Below are positions 1 to 5,207 of a stretch of DNA of 5,207 nucleotides, piece after piece. The notes beneath the pieces were generated by a model. That model was not told the origin of the DNA. It made no database searches and saw only the letters and a program-made list of their open reading frames with translations. Both the position numbers and the translations under genes were made by a program. The DNA is taken from NCBI GenBank assembly GCA_008501655.1, contig QQUK01000202.1, positions 1 through 5,207 of the forward strand, given 5' to 3'. How positions within the stretch are numbered: position 1 is the first letter of the stretch; each line of letters begins with the position of its first letter. Source of the stretch: Calditrichota bacterium. Lineage in GTDB: Bacteria; Zixibacteria; MSB-5A5; GN15; FEB-12.

Positions 1-86
1 GGATTTAACTCATAATGGGATTCTGCTGAAATAAATGATGAACACAAAAGGGAAACTGCTAATACTAAAATAAAAAATTTCTTCAT
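1..86 (-). CDS. Secreted protein with signal peptide, 5' end only (partial)
   Basis: Reading leftward from an ATG at 86-84 there are 28 open codons to the window edge, so only the N-terminus is visible. It begins MKKFFILVLAVSLLCSS and continues FISAESHYELN. This is a classic Sec signal peptide: two lysines, a hydrophobic core of about 15 residues, and a likely signal peptidase I site after ISA at about residue 21. The LLC at residues 13-15 is a poor lipobox because Leu precedes the Cys, so a lipoprotein is less likely. A purine-rich stretch (AAGG and GGGG, about 90-98) lies just upstream as a plausible ribosome binding site. The product is probably exported to the periplasm, outer membrane or outside. 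Its function cannot be told from 28 residues. It reads in the same direction as the Rrf2 gene but is separated from it by a terminator, so it is probably its own transcription unit. Confidence 0.72.
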   Translation of the reverse strand, partial: MKKFFILVLAVSLLCSSFISAESHYELN

Positions 87-131
87 ATTCCCCGCCTTCG
101 GAATAGTGATTACAAATAACGTCTTTTACAT

Positions 132-159
132 AAGATATACTAATTTGAAAAAAATTCAA
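132..159 (-). promoter_or_regulatory. Possible promoter for the secreted-protein gene
   Basis: On the minus strand TTGAAT (159-154) and TATCTT (137-132) are separated by 16 bp, giving a weak sigma-70-like pair. Initiation would fall about 40 nt upstream of the ATG at 86 and just downstream of the terminator at 166-198, which is where a promoter is needed. Neither hexamer is a strong match, so this rests mainly on position. Confidence 0.28.
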
Positions 160-165
160 GAAGAT

Positions 166-198
166 AAAAAAAGACTGCCGGGGAGTCGGCAGTCTTTT
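166..198 (-). terminator. Rho-independent terminator (leftward, possibly bidirectional)
   Basis: A perfect 8-bp stem (GACTGCCG 173-180 with CGGCAGTC 187-194) encloses a 6-nt loop. The stem extends by A:T pairs between 169-172 and 195-198. On the minus strand it is followed by a run of seven T, the stronger orientation; on the plus strand there are only four T. It therefore best fits the end of the leftward transcript carrying the Rrf2 gene, about 300 nt past that gene's stop, or of a small RNA lying in that gap. It insulates the secreted-protein gene to its left. Confidence 0.85.
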
Positions 199-255
199 GT
201 GCTACTAAAACAGAAAAAGGGATATTCGATACGAAATCAATCAACTGTGACGAAA

Positions 256-296
256 TGTGGTACAGGTAAAGGGGGGAAAACCTGTGTAGAACCACA
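256..296. repeat. Inverted-repeat hairpin with G6 loop
   Basis: TGTGGT-ACAGGT (256-267) pairs with ACCTGT (280-285) and, after a 5-nt bulge, ACCACA (291-296). Both arms match perfectly, for 12 bp in all. The 12-nt loop is AAA-G6-AAA (268-279). There is no T-run next to it, so it is not an intrinsic terminator. It could be structure in the Rrf2 3' untranslated region or in a small RNA ending at the 166-198 terminator. Confidence 0.5.
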
Positions 297-337
297 GTCG
301 AAAGTTAATTCCAGAAGGAGACTTACTGAAATGACTT

Positions 338-412
338 TCATCATTTGATAATCTCTCGTATCAATTGTTGTGAAAAAGGGGTATCTTTTATAAACATAAC
401 TTTTATCATCAT
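338..412 (-). pseudogene. Possible remnant of a response-regulator receiver domain start
   Basis: A minus-strand frame starting at 412 (tandem ATGs) reads IKVMFIKDTPFSQQLIREI and then hits two consecutive stops at 343-338. The pattern resembles the first beta strand and helix of CheY/CheB-type receiver domains, typically written I-K-V-L-I-V-D-D-S-P-F-x-R-Q-L-I-R-E-I. Here the second acidic position is D, but the first reads K. I found no convincing continuation of the domain in the other two frames downstream, so at most a 5' fragment survives. There is no clear ribosome binding site. A chance match over about 20 residues cannot be excluded. Confidence 0.25.
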
Positions 413-499
413 TTTAATCCGTTAATACCGGTATTTCTTTTACCTGTTTCTATCTAATATCGCCTTTTTAATATATTTCTTAACGTCCATTTTTATCTT

Positions 500-976
500 T
501 TATTGATTTTCTATAATTCGTGATAATGACTGATCAAGGTCTAATTTGGATACATTCTGTGACTCCAGGCCTCTCCATTTAAAGAGCATGTCACAATTGA
601 TATTTTTCAATAGAGATTTGTAATCAGAAACTAACGAGGAGAATACACTATGGGTCGTATCACGGAGTTTTTTATCGCCGAGTTCATCCGGTAACGGGTC
701 CATAACTTCAACCGGACCTTCAATCGCTTCAATCAAAATAAGCAAATTGAGATCTTCCAAATTCACTCTCAGAGTAAAACCGCCTTTGGCACCACGATGT
801 GTCATAAGGATTTTTGCTCTGGAAAGCTGTCTGAGAATCTTTAAAACAGAATCATAAGGGAAATCAAAGGCATCACAGAGTTCCCGGACCATTACTGGCC
901 GGTCTTTTACATAGTAGGACATATAATAAAGCGAATGAATCGCATAAATAATAGATTTACTGAGATGTATCAACAT
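500..976 (-). CDS. Rrf2-family transcriptional regulator lacking the Fe-S cysteine triad
   Basis: The 158-residue length is normal for Rrf2 proteins (IscR, NsrR, RirA, CymR relatives), which are dimeric winged-helix DNA-binding regulators. The N-terminus LSKSIIYAIHSLYYM (5-19) is the family's opening helix. The helix-turn-helix lies at about 29-53 (VRELCDAFDFPYDSVLKILRQL), the wing at RGAKGGFTL (61-69), and the conserved EAIEGP at 83-88. Cluster-binding members carry three closely spaced cysteines after this point; here the only cysteines are C34 and C128 and that loop reads DPLPDELGDKK. An Fe-S sensor is therefore unlikely; it may sense another ligand or act without a cofactor, as CymR-type members do. 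The ATG at 976 places the family N-terminus correctly; GGAAGG lies 11 nt upstream. The gene is divergent from groESL, and its targets cannot be deduced. Confidence 0.9.
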   Translation of the reverse strand: MLIHLSKSIIYAIHSLYYMSYYVKDRPVMVRELCDAFDFPYDSVLKILRQLSRAKILMTHRGAKGGFTLRVNLEDLNLLILIEAIEGPVEVMDPLPDELGDKKLRDTTHSVFSSLVSDYKSLLKNINCDMLFKWRGLESQNVSKLDLDQSLSRIIENQ

Positions 977-1346
977 GTTTAAATGACCCTTCCAAATGAT
1001 AAGACCCTGCTACATCCAAATGATGCAAATTGAGTAACTCATCTTACCGACAGTATAACGAAGAATTCATATTCGAACAATGAAAATCTTGTTATTAGTC
1101 AAGTTTTCATACTTATCTCTCTATATCGTCTTAACAAGTAGAAGAATTACCTCTTATCTTAATCAAATTTCACTCCGATTTATATTCTGTTTTTGATATA
1201 ATACTATTATTGTCCGTATATTGTAATAATATTATTTTTTGCGATTCAAATACCTGAACAGCATATCCATTGTATCTTGTTGTTATACATACCTTTACTG
1301 AACATCTTATGAAATAGTAAAATATTATTAATATTAACGGAACTTC
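977..1346. other. AT-rich divergent intergenic region
   Basis: This is the space between the Rrf2 start and the groES promoter. It contains no credible gene on either strand. Visible elements are a 10-bp direct repeat near the Rrf2 start, a 12-bp palindrome AATAATATTATT (1225-1236) followed by a T run, and a 10-bp palindrome TTAATATTAA (1328-1337) in an A/T-rich stretch just upstream of the groES -35, which could act as an UP element. A TATAAT occurs at 1197-1202 without a matching -35. Confidence 0.5.
991..1024. promoter_or_regulatory. Direct repeat TCCAAATGAT upstream of the Rrf2 gene
   Basis: The decamer TCCAAATGAT occurs exactly at 991-1000 and again at 1015-1024, start to start 24 bp. 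The first copy begins 15 bp upstream of the Rrf2 ATG and overlaps its ribosome binding region. Rrf2 proteins often autoregulate, so paired sites here could be an operator. No dyad symmetry of the usual Rrf2 type is obvious, so this is only a candidate. Confidence 0.3.
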
Positions 1347-1374
1347 TTGACAAAAAACGTGGTATTACTATATT
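1347..1374 (+). promoter_or_regulatory. groESL promoter, sigma-70-like
   Basis: A perfect -35 TTGACA (1347-1352) and a -10 TATATT (1369-1374) are separated by 16 bp. Transcription should start around 1381-1384, at or just before the CIRCE operator, leaving a leader of about 70 nt before groES. The upstream DNA is very A/T-rich. This is not the TTTG/TAnnTTTG promoter type known in Bacteroidetes proper, a mild argument about lineage. Confidence 0.85.
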
Positions 1375-1383
1375 GAAAGCCGA

Positions 1384-1410
1384 TTAGCACTCATTCGAAG
1401 CGAGTGCTAA
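1384..1410 (+). promoter_or_regulatory. CIRCE operator (HrcA binding site)
   Basis: The element is a perfect match to the consensus TTAGCACTC-N9-GAGTGCTAA, with arms 1384-1392 and 1402-1410 and a 9-bp spacer. HrcA binds this inverted repeat as a dimer and blocks transcription of chaperone genes. Upon heat shock HrcA loses activity when GroEL is occupied by unfolded protein, relieving repression. Here the operator begins about 10 bp after the -10 box, at the expected transcription start. No hrcA gene is present in the window. Confidence 0.97.
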
Positions 1411-1453
1411 TAATTAGTTGAAGATTTAAAACAAACATAAAGGAGCAACAATT

Positions 1454-1744
1454 ATGAAAATCCAACCTCTTGCAGACCGTGTTATCGTAAAACCGGTTGA
1501 AGAACAAGAAGTTAAAAAAGGCGGAATCATTATTCCTGATACTGCAAAAGAAAAACCGATGGAAGGTGAAATTATCGAAGTCGGATCTGGTCGTTTAGCT
1601 GATGACGGTAAAAAAGTCGATCTCGAAGTTAAAAAAGGTGACCGCGTCTTGTATGGTAAATATTCAGGTACCGAAGTTGCAATCGACGGTCAAGAATTCC
1701 TCATTATGCGTGAATCTGACATTTTCGCAGTAATCAATCGCTAA
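1454..1744 (+). CDS. groES: Co-chaperonin GroES (Hsp10)
   Basis: GroES forms a heptameric lid that binds the end of the GroEL ring in the presence of ATP and closes the folding chamber in the cytoplasm. The 96-residue length is standard. The N-terminus [14 protein letters not shown] is the canonical beta strand. The mobile loop [15 protein letters not shown] (about 21-35) carries the hydrophobic tripeptide III (25-27) that contacts Gro[28 protein letters not shown] and the C-terminal [13 protein letters not shown] follow in family order. AAAGGAG ends 8 nt before the ATG, an excellent ribosome binding site. The gene is first in the operon behind the promoter and CIRCE, and groEL follows after an 18-bp gap. 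No anomalies are seen. Confidence 0.98.
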   Translation: MKIQPLADRVIVKPVEEQEVKKGGIIIPDTAKEKPMEGEIIEVGSGRLADDGKKVDLEVKKGDRVLYGKYSGTEVAIDGQEFLIMRESDIFAVINR

Positions 1745-3412
<1,668 letters not shown>

Positions 3413-3422
3413 TATCGCTTTT

Positions 3423-3446
3423 GTCATCCTGAGCTTGTCGAAGGAT
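3423..3446. repeat. Dispersed intergenic repeat unit, variant A
   Basis: The 24-bp unit GTCATCCTGAGC...GTCGAAGGAT is a short imperfect hairpin (ATCCT 3426-3430 with AGGAT 3442-3446). It is a recognisable member of a repeat widely dispersed in bacterial intergenic DNA. It shares CTGAGC and GTCGAAG with the unit 30 bp downstream, so the two are variants of one family. It lies 10 bp after the groEL stop, in the operon's 3' untranslated region. Confidence 0.75.
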
Positions 3447-3450
3447 AAAT

Positions 3451-3476
3451 AAGTCACACTGAGCGGAGTCGAAGTG
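3451..3476 (+). repeat. Dispersed repeat variant B, left copy of a 26-bp inverted pair
   Basis: This 26-bp unit (starting AAGTCACACTGAGC and ending GTCGAAGTG) is the exact reverse complement of 4110-4135. The two copies bracket the membrane-protein gene. Internally CACACT (3455-3460) and AGTGTG (3473-3478) can pair across a 12-nt loop. It shares the core CTGAGC-NNN-GTCGAAG with the adjacent variant A. Confidence 0.85.
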
Positions 3477-3530
3477 TGCACATTTTAAGTACCAAAGAAG
3501 TAGAAATACTTTGTATATATATTTTAATAG

Positions 3531-3562
3531 GGCAGAACCCTTTAGCGGTTCTGCCTTTTTTT
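3531..3562 (+). terminator. Rho-independent terminator of the groESL operon
   Basis: A perfect 9-bp stem GGCAGAACC (3531-3539) and GGTTCTGCC (3547-3555) with a 7-nt loop is followed directly by seven T (3556-3562). It lies 119 bp past the groEL stop and beyond the two repeat units. It separates groESL from the downstream membrane-protein gene, which must then have its own promoter. Confidence 0.93.
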
Positions 3563-3612
3563 ATTTACTTCCTCAATTCGTTCTATTATTCTTAACTTAA
3601 CTGGGAGTAAAA

Positions 3613-4095
3613 ATGAAAAATCCATTTGCAGATAATTTTGAAGAGGAGCGACAAAGGTTAGAGTCTAAAGATACAGATAAAAGTCAGATAGAACTTCAAA
3701 AAGAGTTATTAGATAAACATTCATTGTATTCACAATATTACCTTGAAGTATTTAAGGTGTTATCTATTGGCTTATATTTAACGATTAGGACAGATTTCTA
3801 TTTCCCTTCAATCTTACAATCCATTTCAATAGACAAATTTATGATTTATACAGGTATCTTTATTCTTCTTATATCTGTGATTTTAGGTACAATTGTAGTG
3901 TTAAGCATAATGTTATTCGCTCTTAAATACTGGTTAAATAGTGGTAGTGTATTTGGGATTTTTAGATATTTAAATCATCTTCCCGGAATTGGTGAAAAAC
4001 CTAAACCAGTTATTCCGAAATTTAAATTGTTATTCTATATAGTCTTGTTTGAAATATGTATAGATTTCTTTTTTATCATTGACCAGTTTGTGTAA
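3613..4095 (+). CDS. Hypothetical small integral membrane protein
   Basis: I do not recognise a family. The 160-residue product has a charged, probably cytoplasmic N-terminus (about 1-40) rich in Glu, Lys and Gln that is likely helical. Hydrophobic segments follow at about 43-60, a long one at 77-107 (IYTGIFILLISVILGTIVVL), and a final one at 137-159 that ends almost at the C-terminus. Three or four membrane passes are plausible, depending on whether the long segment is one helix or a hairpin. There is no cleavable signal peptide and no catalytic motif. GGGAG (3603-3607) sits 5 nt before the ATG. Base composition is clearly more A/T-rich than groEL, consistent with a poorly expressed or acquired gene. 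It is isolated between the groESL terminator and a repeat-derived hairpin, and is flanked by a perfect 26-bp inverted repeat. The reading frame looks real; its role is unknown. Confidence 0.72.
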   Translation: MKNPFADNFEEERQRLESKDTDKSQIELQKELLDKHSLYSQYYLEVFKVLSIGLYLTIRTDFYFPSILQSISIDKFMIYTGIFILLISVILGTIVVLSIMLFALKYWLNSGSVFGIFRYLNHLPGIGEKPKPVIPKFKLLFYIVLFEICIDFFFIIDQFV

Positions 4096-4099
4096 TGCT

Positions 4100-4140
4100 T
4101 TAAAAAGTCCACTTCGACTCCGCTCAGTGTGACTTTTTAA
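4100..4140. terminator. Repeat-derived hairpin, likely bidirectional terminator
   Basis: TTAAAAAGTC (4100-4109) and GACTTTTTAA (4131-4140) are exact 10-bp inverted arms, with inner CACT/AGTG pairing (4110-4113 with 4126-4129). The T run on the 3' side of the stem exists in both orientations. It starts 5 bp after the membrane-protein stop, where a terminator is expected. Its stem is A/T-rich, so termination strength is uncertain. Confidence 0.5.
4110..4135 (-). repeat. Dispersed repeat variant B, right copy of the inverted pair
   Basis: This is the exact reverse complement of 3451-3476 over 26 bp. It lies inside the hairpin at 4100-4140 immediately after the membrane-protein gene, so the repeat appears to have supplied or been inserted into the transcription end of that gene. 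Confidence 0.85.
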
Positions 4141-4203
4141 CTAAGCTGGCAGGTCTTTGGGGATCCTCCCCTACGATTTCTGCTTCATTTACACACCCCC
4201 TGA

Positions 4204-4221
4204 CCCTCTCTTAATAGAGGG
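4204..4221. repeat. Short palindrome CCCTCT/AGAGGG
   Basis: Arms CCCTCT (4204-4209) and AGAGGG (4216-4221) enclose a 6-nt A/T-rich loop. It directly precedes two stronger hairpins and is probably one unit of the repeat cluster. There is no T run beside it, so it is not called a terminator. Confidence 0.5.
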
Positions 4222-4236
4222 GAGTATATTGTGGGC

Positions 4237-4256
4237 GGCAGACGCCTTCGTCTGCC
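4237..4256. repeat. Perfect hairpin GGCAGACG/CGTCTGCC
   Basis: An 8-bp perfect G/C-rich stem (4237-4244 with 4249-4256) closes a CCTT loop. It is followed by CCAATT rather than a T run. The compact G/C stem of this kind is typical of REP-like dispersed palindromes. Confidence 0.65.
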
Positions 4257-4260
4257 CCAA

Positions 4261-4306
4261 TTGTCGGGTTCTTCGAGAAACTTCTGTTTCTCTCCGTGAA
4301 CCCGAC
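4261..4306. repeat. Nested-hairpin repeat, first copy
   Basis: An outer stem GTCGGGTTC (4263-4271) pairs with GAACCCGAC (4298-4306), and an inner stem GAGAAAC (4275-4281) pairs with GTTTCTC (4286-4292) around a TTCT loop. Both stems are perfect. The first 35 bp (4261-4295) recur exactly at 5173-5207, where the window ends. Two copies within 1 kb with this structure indicate a REP-like dispersed element. Confidence 0.85.
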
Positions 4307-4437
4307 CTACGAATCAAACGTAATTTATCTCTATGATAATTAGGAAAATTGACTATATTTGGATTTAGGAGAACTAAAAGTATACAAAACAATTGATAAT
4401 TGAAAAGCTAAATTATTCTTTATTCCAAGGAGTAGAT

Positions 4438-5163
4438 ATGTTTTATCGTATTCTTTTATCAGTTGCTTTCGTTTCAACTCTCATATTAATCAGCTGCAAT
4501 CAAAACAACCCCAATAACAGCGGCAGTTCAAATCCGATAATCCTGAACAACTTGGCTTTTTCTATTGAGGAGTCTGTATATGCCAGACTCGGAGAAAAAA
4601 TATCTATTGATGTAAATCTGCATAATTATAAAGACACGGCTTATGAACTCGGTGGCTTTGATTTGTATATTGCTTATAAACTCAATGCTATGACATTCGA
4701 CTCTGTGTCGACCGGACAGATGATTGAATATTGTGGTTGGTGGTATTATACATACCGCCATTATATTGATACGGTAGACAGAGTTGAGTTCGGGGTTGTG
4801 AGAATTGTATCCCTTTCTGATCATTACTTTGCTGACCCTATATGTCTCACTCCAAACGATTCATCAACAAATCAGATAGCCCAAATGCATTTTTCAGTCA
4901 AAAACGATAACAGCTTGAGACGTCAAACAATCCCAATACAATTTTTCTGGAAAGATTGTGGGTACAATAATGTTGCTGACCTCTCCGGCAATGATCTGTA
5001 CTTAAGCAACAGAGTCATTTCCAACGGGATTGATATTAGCAGATTTGATGAATATCCAAATTTTACCGGATACAATGCATCCTGTGATTCATTAATGGAG
5101 AGTCGCCGAGGTAACTTTTACACGATTGTCGATTTTTTCAATGGGTCAGTAAGAATTCGATAG
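4438..5163 (+). CDS. Lipoprotein with cohesin-like beta-sandwich domain
   Basis: The ATG at 4438 is preferred over the upstream TTG at 4393, because AAGGAG (4427-4432) sits 5 nt before it and translation then begins directly with a signal peptide. The product has 241 residues. Residues 1-19 form a lipoprotein signal with lipobox L-I-S-C, so C20 is the lipidated cysteine and the protein should be membrane-anchored outside the cytoplasm. An Asn/Ser linker (21-34) precedes one domain. LGGFDLYIAY (71-80), AMTFDSV, WWYYTYR, FGVVRIVSLSD, IPIQFFWKDCGYN (165-177) and the closing VDFFNGSVRI (231-240) match, from memory, a cohesin/carbohydrate-binding-like module that recurs in large surface proteins of FCB bacteria. 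Usually it is one part of a bigger protein; here it stands alone. C99, C136, C174 and C216 could form disulfides. The ligand is unknown. Confidence 0.8.
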   Translation: MFYRILLSVAFVSTLILISCNQNNPNNSGSSNPIILNNLAFSIEESVYARLGEKISIDVNLHNYKDTAYELGGFDLYIAYKLNAMTFDSVSTGQMIEYCGWWYYTYRHYIDTVDRVEFGVVRIVSLSDHYFADPICLTPNDSSTNQIAQMHFSVKNDNSLRRQTIPIQFFWKDCGYNNVADLSGNDLYLSNRVISNGIDISRFDEYPNFTGYNASCDSLMESRRGNFYTIVDFFNGSVRIR

Positions 5164-5172
5164 TCATAAACT

Positions 5173-5207
5173 TTGTCGGGTTCTTCGAGAAACTTCTGTT
5201 TCTCTCC
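5173..5207. repeat. Nested-hairpin repeat, second copy (cut by window edge)
   Basis: All 35 bases to the window end are identical to 4261-4295, in the same orientation. It begins 10 bp after the lipoprotein stop, so the two copies are direct repeats bracketing that gene. The closing outer arm GAACCCGAC would be expected just beyond the edge. Confidence 0.85.

Larger units (their letters stand above)
199..499. other. Gene-poor stretch between Rrf2 gene and terminator
   Basis: This 300-bp stretch lies downstream of the Rrf2 stop and upstream of the leftward terminator. I see no convincing full gene. It holds a hairpin with a G6 loop (256-296), a 23-codon minus-strand reading frame resembling the start of a receiver domain (341-412), and other minus-strand frames of 16 and 35 codons without good ribosome binding sites. 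It may be a long 3' untranslated region, a decayed gene, or the locus of an unannotated small RNA. Confidence 0.5.
4096..4437. other. Repeat-rich spacer without genes
   Basis: These 340 bp contain no supported gene. From left to right they hold the variant B hairpin (4100-4140), GGGGA-TCC-TCCCC (4159-4171), CCCTCT/AGAGGG (4204-4221), GGCAGACG/CGTCTGCC (4237-4256) and the nested hairpin at 4263-4306. An A/T-rich promoter-like region of about 130 bp leads to the lipoprotein gene. The middle is far more G/C-rich than the genes on either side. The stacking of unrelated small palindromes suggests successive insertion of dispersed repeats. Confidence 0.6.

Noticed and set aside
237..344. Minus-strand 35-codon frame starting MMKVISVSLLLELTFDCG, reminiscent of a small secreted peptide
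   Set aside because: There is no good ribosome binding site, and the second half reads through the G6-loop hairpin; too short to support from sequence alone.
106..348. Plus-strand 80-codon frame starting with GTG
   Set aside because: It runs straight through the terminator hairpin at 166-198 and the G6-loop hairpin, has no ribosome binding site, and its sequence resembles no family.
1197..1202. TATAAT in the divergent region as an additional promoter
   Set aside because: No -35 hexamer at a suitable distance, and such A/T-rich DNA yields this motif by chance.
3423..4306. CRISPR array suggested by several short repeats
   Set aside because: The repeats are of different families, irregularly spaced and in mixed orientation, with no repeat-spacer periodicity and no cas gene.
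4189..4392. Minus-strand 67-codon frame in the repeat-rich spacer
   Set aside because: It is built almost wholly from the palindromic repeats at 4204-4306 and has no family features.
4528..4824. Minus-strand 98-codon frame inside the lipoprotein gene
   Set aside because: It is antisense to a gene with a clear signal peptide, ribosome binding site and domain motifs.

Overview
The window looks like the chromosome of an FCB-group bacterium (Bacteroidota, Ignavibacteriota, Kapaibacteriota and relatives, including Zixibacteria-like lineages). This is an inference from three things: the GroEL type with a Gly/Met-rich tail, a lipoprotein whose body resembles a cohesin-like module that I associate with FCB genomes, and many small dispersed intergenic repeats of the CTGAGC...GTCGAAG type. 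I cannot name a phylum with confidence. The groES promoter is sigma-70-like and is controlled by a perfect CIRCE operator, so an HrcA repressor should be encoded elsewhere in the genome.

Layout, left to right. (1) 1-86, minus: the first 28 codons of a secreted protein whose signal peptide is readable; the rest lies off the left edge. (2) 166-198: a strong intrinsic terminator for leftward transcription. (3) 199-499: no convincing gene; it holds a perfect-arm hairpin with a G6 loop and a short stretch that reads like the start of a response-regulator receiver domain. (4) 500-976, minus: an Rrf2-family transcription factor lacking the usual Fe-S cysteine triad. (5) 977-1453: an AT-rich divergent intergenic region ending in the groES promoter and CIRCE. 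(6) 1454-3412, plus: the groES-groEL operon. (7) 3413-3612: two related repeat units, then the groESL terminator. (8) 3613-4095, plus: a low-GC orphan membrane protein. (9) 4096-4437: a repeat-rich spacer with at least five hairpin-forming elements. (10) 4438-5163, plus: a lipoprotein with a cohesin-like beta-sandwich domain. (11) 5173-5207: a second copy of one spacer repeat, cut by the window edge.

Function. The core is the HrcA/CIRCE-regulated chaperonin operon: GroES caps GroEL during folding of client proteins. The divergent Rrf2 gene may be a stress or redox regulator, but nothing here shows that it controls groESL. The two genes downstream of groEL are unrelated accessory genes of low GC. 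Each is bracketed by a pair of dispersed repeats: a perfect 26-bp inverted pair around the membrane protein and a 35-bp direct pair around the lipoprotein. This bracketing is the most unusual structural feature of the window. I see no evidence for a complete novel system such as a CRISPR array, toxin-antitoxin pair or phage module.
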